This document shows positions 36,189-50,275 of a stretch of DNA of 64,000 nt, piece after piece. The stretch spans positions 143,728 through 207,727 of the forward strand of contig MU621090.1 in NCBI GenBank assembly GCA_025399215.1, given 5' to 3'. The translations under genes and the position numbers were made by a program. Positions within the stretch are counted from its first letter, which is position 1. Each line of letters opens with the position of its first letter. The notes below the pieces were generated by a model, which saw nothing but the letters and a program-made list of their open reading frames with translations, was not told the DNA's origin and did no database searches. The DNA comes from Globomyces pollinis-pini. Its lineage: Eukaryota; Chytridiomycota; Chytridiomycetes; Rhizophydiales; Globomycetaceae.

Positions 36189-37172
36189 TCATGATTTATA
36201 CGTTGTTTGATCTTTAATGGATAAAAAACTATCTTTAGGTGGAGATTGTGGTTTAGCAGCTAACTGGTTTGGATTGTTGACAATTACATTTTCTCGTTTG
36301 GGTTCAATTACAAGTTGTCTGACTAAATCTGAGGTTGTATCTAAGTAGTTGCTGCTTAGATAAAAATGTATTGACACAAACAGGTAGCAAAATCGAAACA
36401 TTACCATTTTATCTTCCGTTGTCGTTAGCATGTAGCCAAACAAATGAATCAAAAATCCTACGGATACTAAGATTATGTCTAATGTGATAGTGAACCATGT
36501 AAATAATGGGATTTGCATCTTGCTGACACGAAAGGAATTAGGATTTATAAAGTTCCAATTCGCAACGTTTTCCATGTGCCAGTGAACAATTATCTTAATA
36601 CCTTTGATATTCAACATGATCTCGAAAGAACAAACCAAAAAGAACCAAATTGCATGAAGGTAATGAAATAGCCAGTCTTTCTGACGCGATTGCCAATCAA
36701 GCCAGTTGTCGGCAAATAATTGATTATACAGTACTACAATAAGAATTGCCAATAAGAATATGCCAAGTACATTTTGGGCATATGGTGTGTGATTTTGATC
36801 CATCAATGAGAAAACTTTGTTGTACCGTTTCAATTGAATCAAAAGGATTCCAAAAAGACCAATCTGATAAGTAAATAATTGTACAAAATATATATAACGA
36901 TATGCATAATAAATGGGGATCAACGCAGATGTTGGTGTTGTATTCAACAATGTTGTGTAACTGTTGGGAAGACATCCGTATGCAATGCCAGTCAAAATAC
37001 AACCCAGGAATGAACCCAACCAAATGATACAATTCAAAAACAGCATTTTCTTTTGATAATTTGATTTTGAAATTAACAGTGGTTTGTAGTATTTAAAACA
37101 CACCACAGATTGAGAGATTAAGATGAATACATGAACTCCAATTTCAGCAATTAAATGAGTTTGAAATATCAT
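36189..37172 (-). CDS. Orphan 7-transmembrane protein
   Basis: Not recognised. An uninterrupted frame of 327 residues with seven hydrophobic helices: about residues 8-26 (EIGVHVFILISQSVVCF), 43-65 (LFLNCIIWLGSFLGCILTGI), 94-113, 133-152 (VLGIFLLAILIVVLYNQLF), 168-190, 224-253 (FTWFTITLDIILVSVGFLIH) and 262-282. The N-terminal tail is very short and the C-terminal tail of about 45 residues is polar and Pro/Ser-containing (NQLAAKPQSPPKDSFLSI). The layout resembles a small receptor-like 7-TM protein, but no DRY or NPxxY motif or rhodopsin retinal-lysine context is seen. Unlike most neighbours it has no intron that I can detect. Confidence 0.7.
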   Translation of the reverse strand: MIFQTHLIAEIGVHVFILISQSVVCFKYYKPLLISKSNYQKKMLFLNCIIWLGSFLGCILTGIAYGCLPNSYTTLLNTTPTSALIPIYYAYRYIYFVQLFTYQIGLFGILLIQLKRYNKVFSLMDQNHTPYAQNVLGIFLLAILIVVLYNQLFADNWLDWQSRQKDWLFHYLHAIWFFLVCSFEIMLNIKGIKIIVHWHMENVANWNFINPNSFRVSKMQIPLFTWFTITLDIILVSVGFLIHLFGYMLTTTEDKMVMFRFCYLFVSIHFYLSSNYLDTTSDLVRQLVIEPKRENVIVNNPNQLAAKPQSPPKDSFLSIKDQTTYKS

Positions 37173-37383
37173 GAAAAGAGGAAATATGATCGATTGAGCA
37201 CGTAAATCTCCACGATGTTCGCCCTTAGTTTTAGACTAACATCAACATTTGACCCACCATCTTCCCACGATCAATTTATTTGATCATCAATCTGTCATTA
37301 CTGTAGATTGAACCTCAAAATTGCATCAGTGTGACTCAACTTCACTGTTAACCACATCTGTTTCCATTTTCACTCTTTACCGA

Positions 37384-39585
<2,202 letters not shown>

Positions 39586-39735
39586 TAGTGCCAGCTTCCT
39601 GCTTCGTTGATAATATTCTACCAATAATAATTTTAATAGACTCTAAATATTTCGAAATTCTCTATTGTTTCTTTTCCTGAATTTGATTCATCAAACTGTT
39701 GATTTTGCTGGGTAAAATTCAAACAATTTTCTGGC

Positions 39736-41599
39736 ATGTTGAGTGTCAACCAACCAATCAAAAGACATTTGAGTCGAAATCTAAGGTGGTTTGTTTCTCA
39801 TAAACCAACCATTTATCCAGATAATCGACGGGTTTTGTATCAGTTTCTGGAGAAGGATATACCAGAGAACCCTGAAGGGTATTTTGAAGACTACTCTCAG
39901 CTCATTCGTCAAGCGAGCGATCAAAAAGAAAGAAAACAGCTCAATGAACTTTTAGGATTACTTGATAGTAAGACTGACAAATCGTCAAATATGTTGGAAG
40001 AAAAGATAGATTGGATTTTGAATACAAATGACACTAAATCAATTGTTCAATTGGCTAAATACTATCTCAAATCAGTAACTATCATTCTGATTGATGCTAA
40101 CCTGTTAGAATGAACCGGAAAAGCTTTTGGCATTGCTAAATCGGATTGATCCATACTCTTCTGCACGTTCAAAAGTATGCGATTTTTTTGTTGGTTCTCT
40201 CATTCGTAATGATCAATCTGAACAAGCTGTACAGTTACTACTTACTCTATTTGCATCCAAAAGTTTATCCACTGCATTTGGAGCATACCATTTTAAGTAT
40301 ACCAATCTTCCCAGCACTGATTCATTTTCAATATTATTCAATACTCTTTTAAAATCAGGAAAACTTGAACAAATGGATGAATTGATAAAAGTTTATCACC
40401 AGAACTTTCTTCTAACTCGTTCAACCTACATTTTACTCTTAAAATACTATCAGAAAGTGAAGCAACCAAAGGATTTATATAAATTAACAAAAATGTGGAA
40501 AGGTCCTCACCCATTACTTGCATTAGAGGTTGTAATGGAAGAACTGGTTAAAGTTGGTAGATATGGGTCCGCCGTGTTATTATTGATATCAAACGGCAAG
40601 CAGATTTCAAAAGATATTTCTGTTCAGTTATTGGAACAGCTAACAACTGCCTCAAATTTAGAGAATGGATTGCTGTTATTTGAATGTCTGACAATTAACA
40701 GAAATGTATCAAAAGCAGCATTTATGGAAATTCTTCCAAAATTATTGAACAAAAGTGTGGAATACAAATATTTCAATAGTTGCAAAAAGATATTGAGTGA
40801 TATGGATGGATTTGGTATACTAGATCCAGACAAAGGCAAGTCTGTGCTTGAAGAAATCAATTCAAATACCTATACATCAAAAGAAAGACTGCCATATTTT
40901 GTTGAACTGGACAAGTTACCATCTGATATTAAAGAGCAACGAAATTTAATACATGGGATTGTACTAAATCGAAGTCTAGCTGGAAATATAAATTATGTGC
41001 TTGACATTGAAGCTTATTTGTTAGAGAAGAAGATACTCGACCTCGAATTGTATACCTCAGTCTTTTTGCCTATTTATAAGGCAGCATTGGAAACAGAAAA
41101 TGTTTTACAACAAGTGGATTTTCAATTGGACTGTTTAATCAACAGTGAGCTTGTGCAGGTTAATCAAGCATCTTGGGAAGACACGCTTTCACAATTAACT
41201 GAAAATATACTAAATGAATACTGCAAGCAAATGGAGTTTATGGCTGCTATTAACTTGCATGATCGATTTAAACAATCTTATGCTGGTAACCAACAACTGA
41301 CAAATTCATTATTGAAATTCATGATTTACTCCGATTGCCCGCCAGACACAATTATGAATTTCGCATCCAAAAATTGTTTCTATGCACATGTTCCTTCATT
41401 ACTAGATTTGTTAGATTTAGCCAAACTGAAGGGAAATGGTTCACTGATGAGTGATTTGCACCGGTTAATTCCCAGTGGTGATGTATCTAAAATAGTCAAG
41501 CTGTTTATTGATGGTCAGCTATCAGTTTCTCTAAAAGATCTTCCCATAGCTGAATCATTAAAGATGGTGGTGCGGAAATGGCTAAATGATAGATACTGA
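39736..41599 (+). CDS. Helical, PPR-like mitochondrial protein
   Basis: About 610 residues in two exons joined by a 34-nt intron (near 40080-40113) that contains GCTAAC close to its 3' end. The N-terminus MLSVNQPIKRHLSRNLRWFVSH is basic, hydrophobic and free of acidic residues, as in mitochondrial presequences. The rest is helix-rich with repeat-like blocks such as SFSILFNTLLKSGKLEQMDEL and STYILLLKYYQKVKQPKDLY, which resemble pentatricopeptide pairs though degenerate. Fungal PPR proteins usually act in organelle RNA handling or mitoribosome function; that role here is inference. I cannot assign a named orthologue. Confidence 0.6.
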
Positions 41600-41745
41600 T
41601 TCTTCAGCATAATAAATGTAGTAATCCCATGTTATTCTTTGAGGATTTTAGTTTTAAATTTCCTGGGTAGCTATTTCGTTGTATTTCATTCTACCAGAAG
41701 TGGCAAGCCAGCATGGATGTGTACGCTTACCCTCAGTAACAACTA

Positions 41746-44700
41746 ATGGTATAAATGAAAGAGAAATAACTATAGAATGAATGCGAAGTTGTACAGTTGG
41801 TTGAAGATTATTATAAATGTTCAAATAATTCAGTCCAGAAAACGTTAGAGACACGGTTGAGTTTAATTAAAAGCTCACCAGAAATACTCAACATTTCAGT
41901 TAACTTGCTCAACAATCCCAATTCGAGTCCAGTAGTATTGTTTTTTTGTTTGACTACATTTGAAGTAAATGATTCATTGAGTTTATCGTAGCATCATCAA
42001 ATTTGGAAGGTAGAAAAGTATCCACCAGATCAAATATTACAAACTAGATCATACTTGTGGGATCTGTATCAATCTAACAGATTTATTGGATTCCCATTTG
42101 TTCAAAACAAGTTGGCAAAGTTAATCGTTGATGCAGCTCGACACCAATACCCTACATACTGGCCTGCGATTTTTGAAGACATTTGCAATATACAAAATAT
42201 TTCACTATCAGGATCGTTATTGCTGATTAAAACGGTGTCAGAGGAATTCTATTCATCTCGAAAAGATATTTCAAGTGAACAATCATCTAGATTAAAAGCT
42301 GCATTACAGGATAATTTCCCAAAACTTTTACTGATAATTTCATCAACTTTAAGCTCCAATTTTATGATTTTAACCACAGGAAATGATGCTGGATCTGATA
42401 TCACGATGCCAGGAATTCAAGCAACGCCAACGGGAAAGTTGATACCGAATCCAATGTGGCAAGGAGAGAATGGAATCACAGAGTTTAAGAATTTAACCAA
42501 GATATCCTTTGATATATTGCAGCAGTTCCTACACATAGTCAACAACCACGACTATTTTTGGAATACTCAATTCTTGGACCTTCTGTTGAAATATTCTCTT
42601 TTAAACCAAACCGACTTTGATTTCAACATATTTTCAATCTCTTGTCTGAACGAATTGTTATCTAGACCACAACAACCGAAAAATGCTCTACATCACTTCA
42701 ATAGCATCTTTTCCAACTTGGTGTATATTTTAGAACTCTCCAACAAACGTTTCTTACAAAATGATCAGTTGGAAGACAACAACTTCGAATTATTCATAAG
42801 TAAAACAATTGAATGTATAAAACAATTTGGATTATTCTATTTGGATGGTCTTATATCGGTTAATCATACATTAATTGTACCATTCATTACCGCTTTTTAT
42901 ACTTTCACCTTTAACCAGGTTATAACTCAGCATTCCTAATATGTAGTCAAATCTGGATGAAATCAACCAATGTGCCAACATCTGGGATAATCTCGCGGAA
43001 TCTATCATAAACAACTCCAAAATAAGGTAAATTGCCAAACATCATAATTATAGTGGTATTGAAAATGTATTCATACAAACGATACAACAATTCAGTGTGG
43101 TTTTGCCAAAACTCAAAGATGAGGGGGAAGACGAGATCACTTCATTAATATTAGACTTTACTGGTGAAAAATATTTACTAATAGATAGCCAAAGTTTCTT
43201 CAAAGTATTCTGATCAAGTTATCAATATGCTGCTTCAAAAGTTTGAAAATGCTATTTCAAACTTGACAATTCTATTAAAAAATGGCCCTAAGGAGCAGCT
43301 TAAAAATATTGATCAACTAATGGAATTTTCCGGAACAATTTTGATCTTCGGAAGACTCTCTAATGAGCATTTTGATCAGCGAAATGAAATGGCACAGTTC
43401 ATATTGATTCAGTTACAGAGCATCATTACAATGATCTGTAGAACTGATCCTAGACCCATTCCACAAGTTCTAGCTCTGTAAGATAGGACATGCCTAACAC
43501 TAGATTAAATGGATGTTTCGACACCATTTCAATGTTTACTGCCTGGATGGCCAATTATCTAACTCATTTAGTAAATGCAGGAAATTCGGATATGCATTTC
43601 TTTTCAAACGTTCTACCTCAGTTAATCTCAATATCACTGGAATTACCTAATTTTGTTGTATGATCACCATATTTAACTATTTAAGGATCAAAAATACTGC
43701 ATATCAAGCTCCAAATTTCTAGCAATTGTCACTAAAGTAGTTCGAATTGATTTGGGGAAAATCCCAGAAGTATATCATCTGCTTGGTAAAGTTCATGAAT
43801 TATCCCCCAGAATGGACTCTTCTGTTTGTCAAAACATGTGGAGATTTAGTGCAAACGTGTTTATATACTTTCCATTTGGCGAAAAACCCAATATTAATGT
43901 AATACTATACAATTTTTAATTTTTAGCATTGGAATGAACGGGGAATAGTTTTCAAATCGTTTCTAAAGCCAGTTGTCGATTTGATAGATAATTTTTGTTC
44001 AAGCGATCCCATGAAATATGAGAATCCAGAACAAGGTGCAACTTCAATACTAATTAAACTAGTTCGAGCAATACTTCTTCTCTCTCTTCGATGTATCAAT
44101 GAAGTAATTACATCATCAAAGGATGGCTCTAATTTTGCCCGAGAGATCACTTTTAACGGATTGTCTGATTGCTTTAAACATTTGCCTGCGTTATTACTGG
44201 CTTTTAGAGCCGATAGTGGTATTTCAGACTGATTGTTAACATGTAGATGGATTTTCCTTAATAATTCAACTGCTAATTAACATTGTCACAACGTTTAAAA
44301 AGCAAATCAGTAAAACCAACTCCACTCAGATAATCTTTGAAACACTGAGTACTTGTCAAGATCTAGTTTTAGGAAGACTAGGCGTGGAAGTAACATCAGA
44401 AGCACTTGAAGAGTGTTTCGAGTATTTTTCAATTATAGTAGCTGAACCATCTAAAGTCTTTGAACGTGAGCTAATGCAAATTATCAAATTCGCGGCAGAG
44501 CTACAGCTTAATAATCAATCTCAAGAAACTTCAATGATGGCACCACTTTGTGAATTGGTAGGAAATATAATGTTGGATCATTGGAATTTTTTCTTTGGAT
44601 CAAGAGTTATATCTATGGTTGGGAAGCAGAATTTTGCAGAGAAACACAATGAGTTTCTGGCATTGTTTCAGGTTTATTTTATTTATCTATTAAACAGAAG

Positions 44701-45197
44701 ATACTGGCATTGGCTTTAACAAATCAGGAAACCGACATTGTAAGGGAAAATATAAGAATTATAGGACTTCTTAATCTACAACACAATTTTTACCAAAATG
44801 TATGTTAAAATGTATTCATTGTAGGAATTGTTTAAGGCGTCTATTTTTATGCCATTGGTGGCATTATATTTCGATATTCTATTGGAAAATGCAAACGAAA
44901 GCTTATCGGAAGACTTGCGGGCACAACTATCAGATATAATTGCAACAGATCTACCTCGTCTTCACCTAGAGGTAAAACTAGTATGATAACTTTTAGGTGA
45001 AACCAAGTTTTATGCAATCTAGATGCCAACATATGAGCGGTGAACAGCTGTATTCGATAGAACAAAATCTGAATCAAATAACAGTATGATATTTCAGAAA
45101 TTTTAAATCATTTTAGGATAGAGACTCTTGTGAAGTAAAAATCCAGTCAATTATTGACGATTGTCTTTTTTTTAATAGCGAAACAGTTTTAAAATAA
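41746..45197 (+). CDS. XPO6: Exportin-6-like nuclear export receptor
   Basis: Importin-beta superfamily exportin; animal XPO6 carries profilin-actin out of the nucleus. The start codon at 41746 is followed directly by a 27-nt intron (41749-41775), then NECEVVQLVEDYYKCSNNS. Conserved N-terminal blocks are LFFCLTTFEHHQIW, FVQNKLAKLIVDAARHQYP and SLLLIKTVSEEFYSSRKDIS, the last very close to XPO6 (LKTTSEELACPREDLS). Further HEAT-type helices run to the end, for example ILIKLVRAILLLSLRCINEV and MMAPLCELVGNIMLDHWNFF. About ten short introns interrupt it. The family call is good for the N-terminal third; the C-terminal part is diverged. Yeasts lack XPO6, so its presence fits an early-diverging fungus. 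Confidence 0.72.
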
Positions 45198-45249
45198 ACA
45201 ATAAGTAAAAGATAAAAGATTATATTCTTTAAGAACCTTATTCACCATG

Positions 45250-48200
45250 CTAATCAAATTTGATAACAAATACGTAGTCATACTTCTTGACAATATCTCC
45301 TTGTCTGCAGTTCGTGTATACATAAGGCAGTGTGTCTGAATTGGTTGCATCAATACGATAGAGTCCCAAAGGGATGTATCCCTGTAAAAGACAAGCATGT
45401 ACCACTTCCACGTATTTCTTTCCAGCATAAGATTCTTTTATCGGAACACTGTGCACGTTCTTAATCAAACCTCTTATGACTTCAATAATAAATGGTCTAA
45501 AGAAACTTTGACACAGTAATGATTGCATAAAAGATGCAGAAGCTACTTTACCAGCTGCAAAATGACGGTCAAAATGATAGACAGGGAATGGACTAAGACC
45601 CGAGTTGCTTAATTCTGCCTCTTCTAACGCACGTTGAAGATAGACTTCGGTAATGGGAATCTCTTTGTTTGGCTTTGAACTGACTTCCTCTGTTTCTTTT
45701 TCGGGGATTAAATCCGCTACAGATTCATAACCATCATTCGCTTGAACGATTGGTTTGTTTGGTTTTCTTTTTGCATCTTGGTTGTCGGTACTGAAGATAA
45801 ATTGTACTAATTTATAAACAATTGATTGCTTTTCCAGGCCTTCTGCTCTGAAACTTCGATAAAGTGCTTGACGATCATTTACTCCAAGAGCATAATTGTT
45901 TAAGATGGATTGAATTCGAAGGTTGTTTGTATCCCAATCGATTTGTCTATTTGTAAAATATTTGACGTTTGCACCATCAATCAATTCAACAAGAAAATCA
46001 ACTTTTGGCCATTCCTTTAAGCCGATTAAATACTTTGAAAATTACCTTTTGAAGCATCTTGATTAAGAAAACTGATTTTGCATCTGGATTACTGGCATTA
46101 GTGCTATCTGGTTTTTGCTGCTTCCCAAAGATCACAATGCGACTACACGTTGAAATAGATGCTTTATTCAGTGATGTTTTTGAAACTCCTCTTCCTCGTA
46201 ATATGTAGATTGAATGGTGGGTCAGAATTTCTTTCCATACTGTTTGAGATACATCTGGTAAATTTTCCAAAATAAACACAATAGGTGTATCTTTATGGCA
46301 AGATTTAGTTGCCTGGCTCATTGGTAAGTTAACAACCGCTGAACGCAATGCCTTTACAAAGTGTAGAATAATGCGGGATGGTAAGTAACCTGAAATAATC
46401 AAATGGTTATTCAGCGTGTCAGGTACTTCTCCAATTGACACCTCTGCAAATTGACTTCCAATAGGAGTTGATATAGCTGCTTCATTCGGGAAAGCTATGA
46501 ATGGAGACGATTCTACAACGACAGACGATTGAATAACTTGATTTAATTCTAGCTCAAGATCTTTTTGTTCTAAATCTTCTCTGTGAAAATTTTCCTTGAA
46601 ATGATAAGCAATTCTTAATGTAAGTTCATCTCCCAAGTCGGTGATACAGAATGCGACATCATCAGGCTTCAACAAATAATTTCGAGGTATATTGAATCGA
46701 ATTTCATTGGTGTTAAAACCAGAATTGAACGTCGACAGAGCAAATATGATTGTATTGTAATTGTCGTATATTTCTTTTGCCGCCTCTGAGAATTTTATTC
46801 CAACCAAACCAACTGGAATTTTGAATGATGATACTTGGTTAGCGACACCGCACTGATATTCTTGGGTCCAAAATTCTTTATCAATTTCAGAATATACTTC
46901 TTTGTAACAATGAATAAGGTTTAATATAAATGTTTGAATGCCAGGACAAACACAATTGGCAGCAAATAAAGAAGATTTGAATTCATCTAAGCAAATACTT
47001 CTATCTATTCCACAATGATTAGATAAGTCTTTGGAGCGAGAATCGTTCAATTGCGCAAATATTGGCAGTCCAGGAAAATTTGTTTTAGCATAAAGGCATT
47101 TCATCAACAGTTGACTATCCAACTCCCCCGCATCTTTCATTTCAACTTCATCATCGATGGCACAGCTTGAACCTGCAGTAAGATTAGAGTTTAGTAAGAA
47201 CAGTCCGGTAGCAAAAGCAGCTTGAGCTCTTCTCAAATCTTCAACAGACAATAAATCACCTCTCAAAAATGTCAAACGATTTCTATAGAATGGATGAGCT
47301 AGTAATCTGCGCATTTCGATGACAGGCTCGTTATAGTCCAAAATAACAATCTTTGAGATATTATCTGCTACAAAGTATTCTCGACAAAAGTCCACAATGG
47401 TACTGTAAGTCATTTCACCAGCTAAAATAATATGGGGTTCAGCAGTAGATGGTGTATGCTGGGCACGTTGATATCTACTTAAACTATTGAAAACTTCATA
47501 TTAATAAACTAAAATCATTACTTTCTAGAATTTTCCCAGTTTGCCATGGAACGTACAGAATGACCAAAACAATCAACAGCATTACCACAACTCGAGAAAA
47601 ATCAGAAGTGGGGGATAAATCACCAAAACCAATAGTACTATGAATTAGTCATTATTCGAAATACCTGAATGTTACCATGATATAATATAAACTATCATGC
47701 CAGCGAGTTAATGAAGGCGGTTTAGGGCTAATATCTAGCGATTCTGTTGCATTGATAATTGACGCTAATATTAACGATACATGAGGGTAATTTACCAGAA
47801 AAGAATATGAAATTTAAGAAATTTAAAGTGAATAAAGTCAACTCCCTAGTTTGTTCGGACTGCGTAAAACTGAGAAGTCTGTAAGTTCGAAGAATACGAG
47901 TGGCTCTAAAGATTCGAATAAATCCTATGAACCAAATATATTTCGTTGGACTGGCCACAAAGAGATAAACCAACGGAGACACAATCGAAACCAAATCGAT
48001 CAGAGACATACCGTTGAAGTAAAATCGAAGTCTGTCTTCTGCGATATAAAAAGAAAGACAGTAATCAACTAAAAACAGCATCGCATACACAACATCCAAA
48101 TTTTTGATTAGATTCCTTTCATCCCGATCGTCATTTGAGGCCAGATAAGTTAGAGATACATAATTGAAAATTGCTAGAATAGTGGTTGTTACTTGAATAA

Positions 48201-48796
48201 CCATCCACAATCTCGCGTACTTTGATGTTTCAACCCAACGACGCACAGCATCTGGAGATAACCTCTCAAACCAAGTTTTGGTAGTTTGGCGTTTAAGTTC
48301 ATTGAAATAGGTTCCGGCAGCTTGAATTGGCACGAATTTAGGTAGTTTGAATGTTGGCCTTGATACATCAACACCATCTTCAGTTCCCGATTTCAAAATC
48401 ATTTCATTGATTTTATTTCTATTTGCTTCTGAGATGCGCCTTTTTTGAGACTCCTTTTCTGCTCTTAAGTTTTCTTTACGTAGTTTTCTGATATCTTCAG
48501 TGTTGTCATAACCACGATTCATCTTCAAACCTAGTTCCGCCAAAGGGTCCTCAAAGATCCCATCACCTAACAATTAAAAATTTACATAACTAAATACCAT
48601 ATCCATATTTTTTTGCTTCATATATTTTCCATATATACTTTAATAGTCTTGCCGTGATGATGGAAGCTGGGATTAAAACAAAGGGTGCAAGTAGAACACT
48701 CACACCTTCGTAAAAATTAGTATCAGTCATAGGCGGATCTCCATCAGGGGGAAGAGTGATTGTATCGTTGTTCATTTGTTGATTGTTTGTGAGCAA
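45250..48796 (-). CDS. Slo/BK-type potassium channel with RCK domains
   Basis: Voltage- and ligand-gated K+ channel of the Slo family. The first exon encodes an extra N-terminal helix, VLLAPFVLIPASIITARLL, followed by KYIWKIYE, matching S0 and the RTLKYLWT segment of Slo1. After a 31-nt intron come S1-S4; S4 reads FIRIFRATRILRTYRLLSF. The pore reads YYIMVTFSTIGFGDLSPT, with the selectivity filter TIGFGD split by an intron near 47650. RCK1 starts HIILAGEMTYSTIVDFC, then FLRGDLLSVEDLRRAQAAFA and ICLDEFKSSLFAANCVCPG. The C-terminal domain has HFAAGKVASASFMQSLL and ends LGLYRIDA...YVFVIKFD, as in Slo1. The aspartate cluster (calcium bowl) that precedes this block in Slo1 is absent. Confidence 0.88.
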
Positions 48797-48835
48797 AGTT
48801 TAAGTACGCGATTTGTCGAATTTGATCTTTTTTTC
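48797..48835. promoter_or_regulatory. 39-nt divergent intergenic region (Slo channel / rhodanese)
   Basis: Start codons of the minus-strand channel gene and the plus-strand rhodanese gene are 39 nt apart. The gap is T-rich on the plus strand. Both promoters must overlap each other or the coding regions. Confidence 0.5.
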
Positions 48836-49223
48836 ATGGCCACTGTTGTTAACAAGAGCTTTGTAGAATCCATAGTTAATGATCCTTCTGTAACCATGAT
48901 CGTCTCACCGTTAGATTCTTCTTTTGGATGTACGAGAAGCTGATGAATATGAAGCTGGGTTCATTCCCTCTGCCAAAAACTTATCAGTGAATGATATTCC
49001 TTCATCACTTGCATTAGACAAACAAGACTTTCTTCTGAAATATAAGTTTGAAAAGCCAGATGTCAACTATCCTATTCTTGTTTATTGCCGTTCTGGACGT
49101 AGGAGTGCAAAAGCAGCACTTTCATTAAAAGAGGCAGGATATCTCAAGTAATTATAAAATTAATGTATCTGACTATACAGTTTGAAAGATTACTCTGGAG
49201 GATATCAAGATTGGAGTAGTTAA
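48836..49223 (+). CDS. Single-domain rhodanese (sulfurtransferase), cytosolic copy
   Basis: Transfers sulfane sulfur through a persulfide on its active cysteine. Three exons: MATVVNKSFVESIVNDPS, then after a 25-nt intron (48890-48914) ILLLDVREADEYEAGFIP, and after another short intron NLKDYSGGYQDWSS. The six-residue active loop is CRSGRRS within PILVYCRSGRRSAKAAL. The length of about 110 residues fits one rhodanese domain. No presequence is seen, so it is probably cytosolic. It stands in tandem with a close relative at 49326, sharing GFIPS.KNLSV. Confidence 0.9.
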
Positions 49224-49325
49224 ATCTAAGCTTAAATATACATGCACATTTAACAATTGTCATTTTTTGTATTCAAAATAAATTTCTTTCAATCCAAAAC
49301 CTTACCTAAGTTTATCAACTACGTC

Positions 49326-49718
49326 ATGAACAATACTAGATTCTTTCAAAGGGCAATGAGTACAATTGTATCCAAATCATATGTTAAATCGATGGTTGAA
49401 AACCCCGGATCGGTAAGGTTTGTCCATCTCATGCTGTAGAAAATATTGATTGACGTAAGAGAACCAGGAGAATACGCTGAAGGATTCATACCATCTTCAA
49501 AGAATCTGTCCGTTCAAAAACTACAGGTTGCTTTGACAAAGGAAAATGATGAATTCAAAGAATTATATGGTTTTGAAAAACCATCCAAGGATGATCATAT
49601 TGTATTTTATTGCAAATCTGGAATGCGAAGTGCAGTTGCCTCTAAAATCGCTGAAAGTCATGGCTTCAAAAACATTTACGATTATTCAGGGAGTTGGCTA
49701 GATTGGTCCAAGAAATAA
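49326..49718 (+). CDS. Single-domain rhodanese (sulfurtransferase), mitochondrial copy
   Basis: Tandem paralogue of the preceding gene, starting 103 nt after its stop. Exon 1 encodes MNNTRFFQRAMSTIVSKSY, a basic, Arg/Ser-containing leader of mitochondrial type. A 27-nt intron (49413-49439) leads to KILIDVREPGEYAEGFIPSS. The active loop is CKSGMRS in IVFYCKSGMRSAVASKI, and the end reads DYSGSWLDWSKK. The loop sequence differs from the first copy (RRS versus MRS), hinting at different acceptors. The frame is open further upstream with two more ATG codons; I took the one that gives a compact presequence. Confidence 0.88.
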
Positions 49719-49745
49719 ACGACAATAAGTATTCATTTATCCAAC

Positions 49746-50183
49746 TTATGGCTTAAGCTGAATCATTGAGTTGTAGTAGCAGGTCCTGACATTTACCATT
49801 TTGGACTGAATTTGATTTTCATACACAAGAATTGATTTTGCCCACAAACACGGAGTTTGTGATAGATTGTCGGGCCAGACAGATCCCTGAGATCTTATTT
49901 GGATTGAATTTACCGCAGCACAACGGTATCTTCCAGATGTGACATGACTATATGATGACTTATCTAGAACTATCATACTCCATCCAACGGTACCTGTTTC
50001 AGGTATTGAAGATCCTATCGTTTCGTTAGCATCCGTTAATCTTCTGTTACGACTAATCTGATTGAAAATAAATGATCACGTAATCTGGAATACATGCTAC
50101 TTTCCAATTTCGCAGATAGCATTTGAAAGCCTTTTTTTTAGGGAACAGCTATCTGATCCCTCAATCTTTCTACATAATCTCAT
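49746..50183 (-). CDS. Small hypothetical protein
   Basis: Not recognised. The last exon (ending in LKP at 49746) has a 100-codon open frame with a protein-like composition: ETGTVGWSMIVLDKSSYSH, GRYRCAAVNSIQIRSQGS and CLWAKSILVYENQIQ. It extends upstream past its first ATG to RNRRLTDANETIG. A 48-nt intron (GTAGCATG...ATTAG) would join it to an exon starting MRLCRKIEGSDSCSLKK at 50183. The total is about 130 residues with several cysteines and predicted beta strands. The splice is longer than most here, and no family match comes to mind, so the first exon is tentative. It would be divergent from listerin. Confidence 0.4.
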
Positions 50184-50275
50184 GATAGTGGAAAGTACGT
50201 GTAGTTGTACTTAATTGAAGGTATTTTTTCAAATGACTCACATGATTGAATCTTTCCAACTTTCAACTTCAGATT

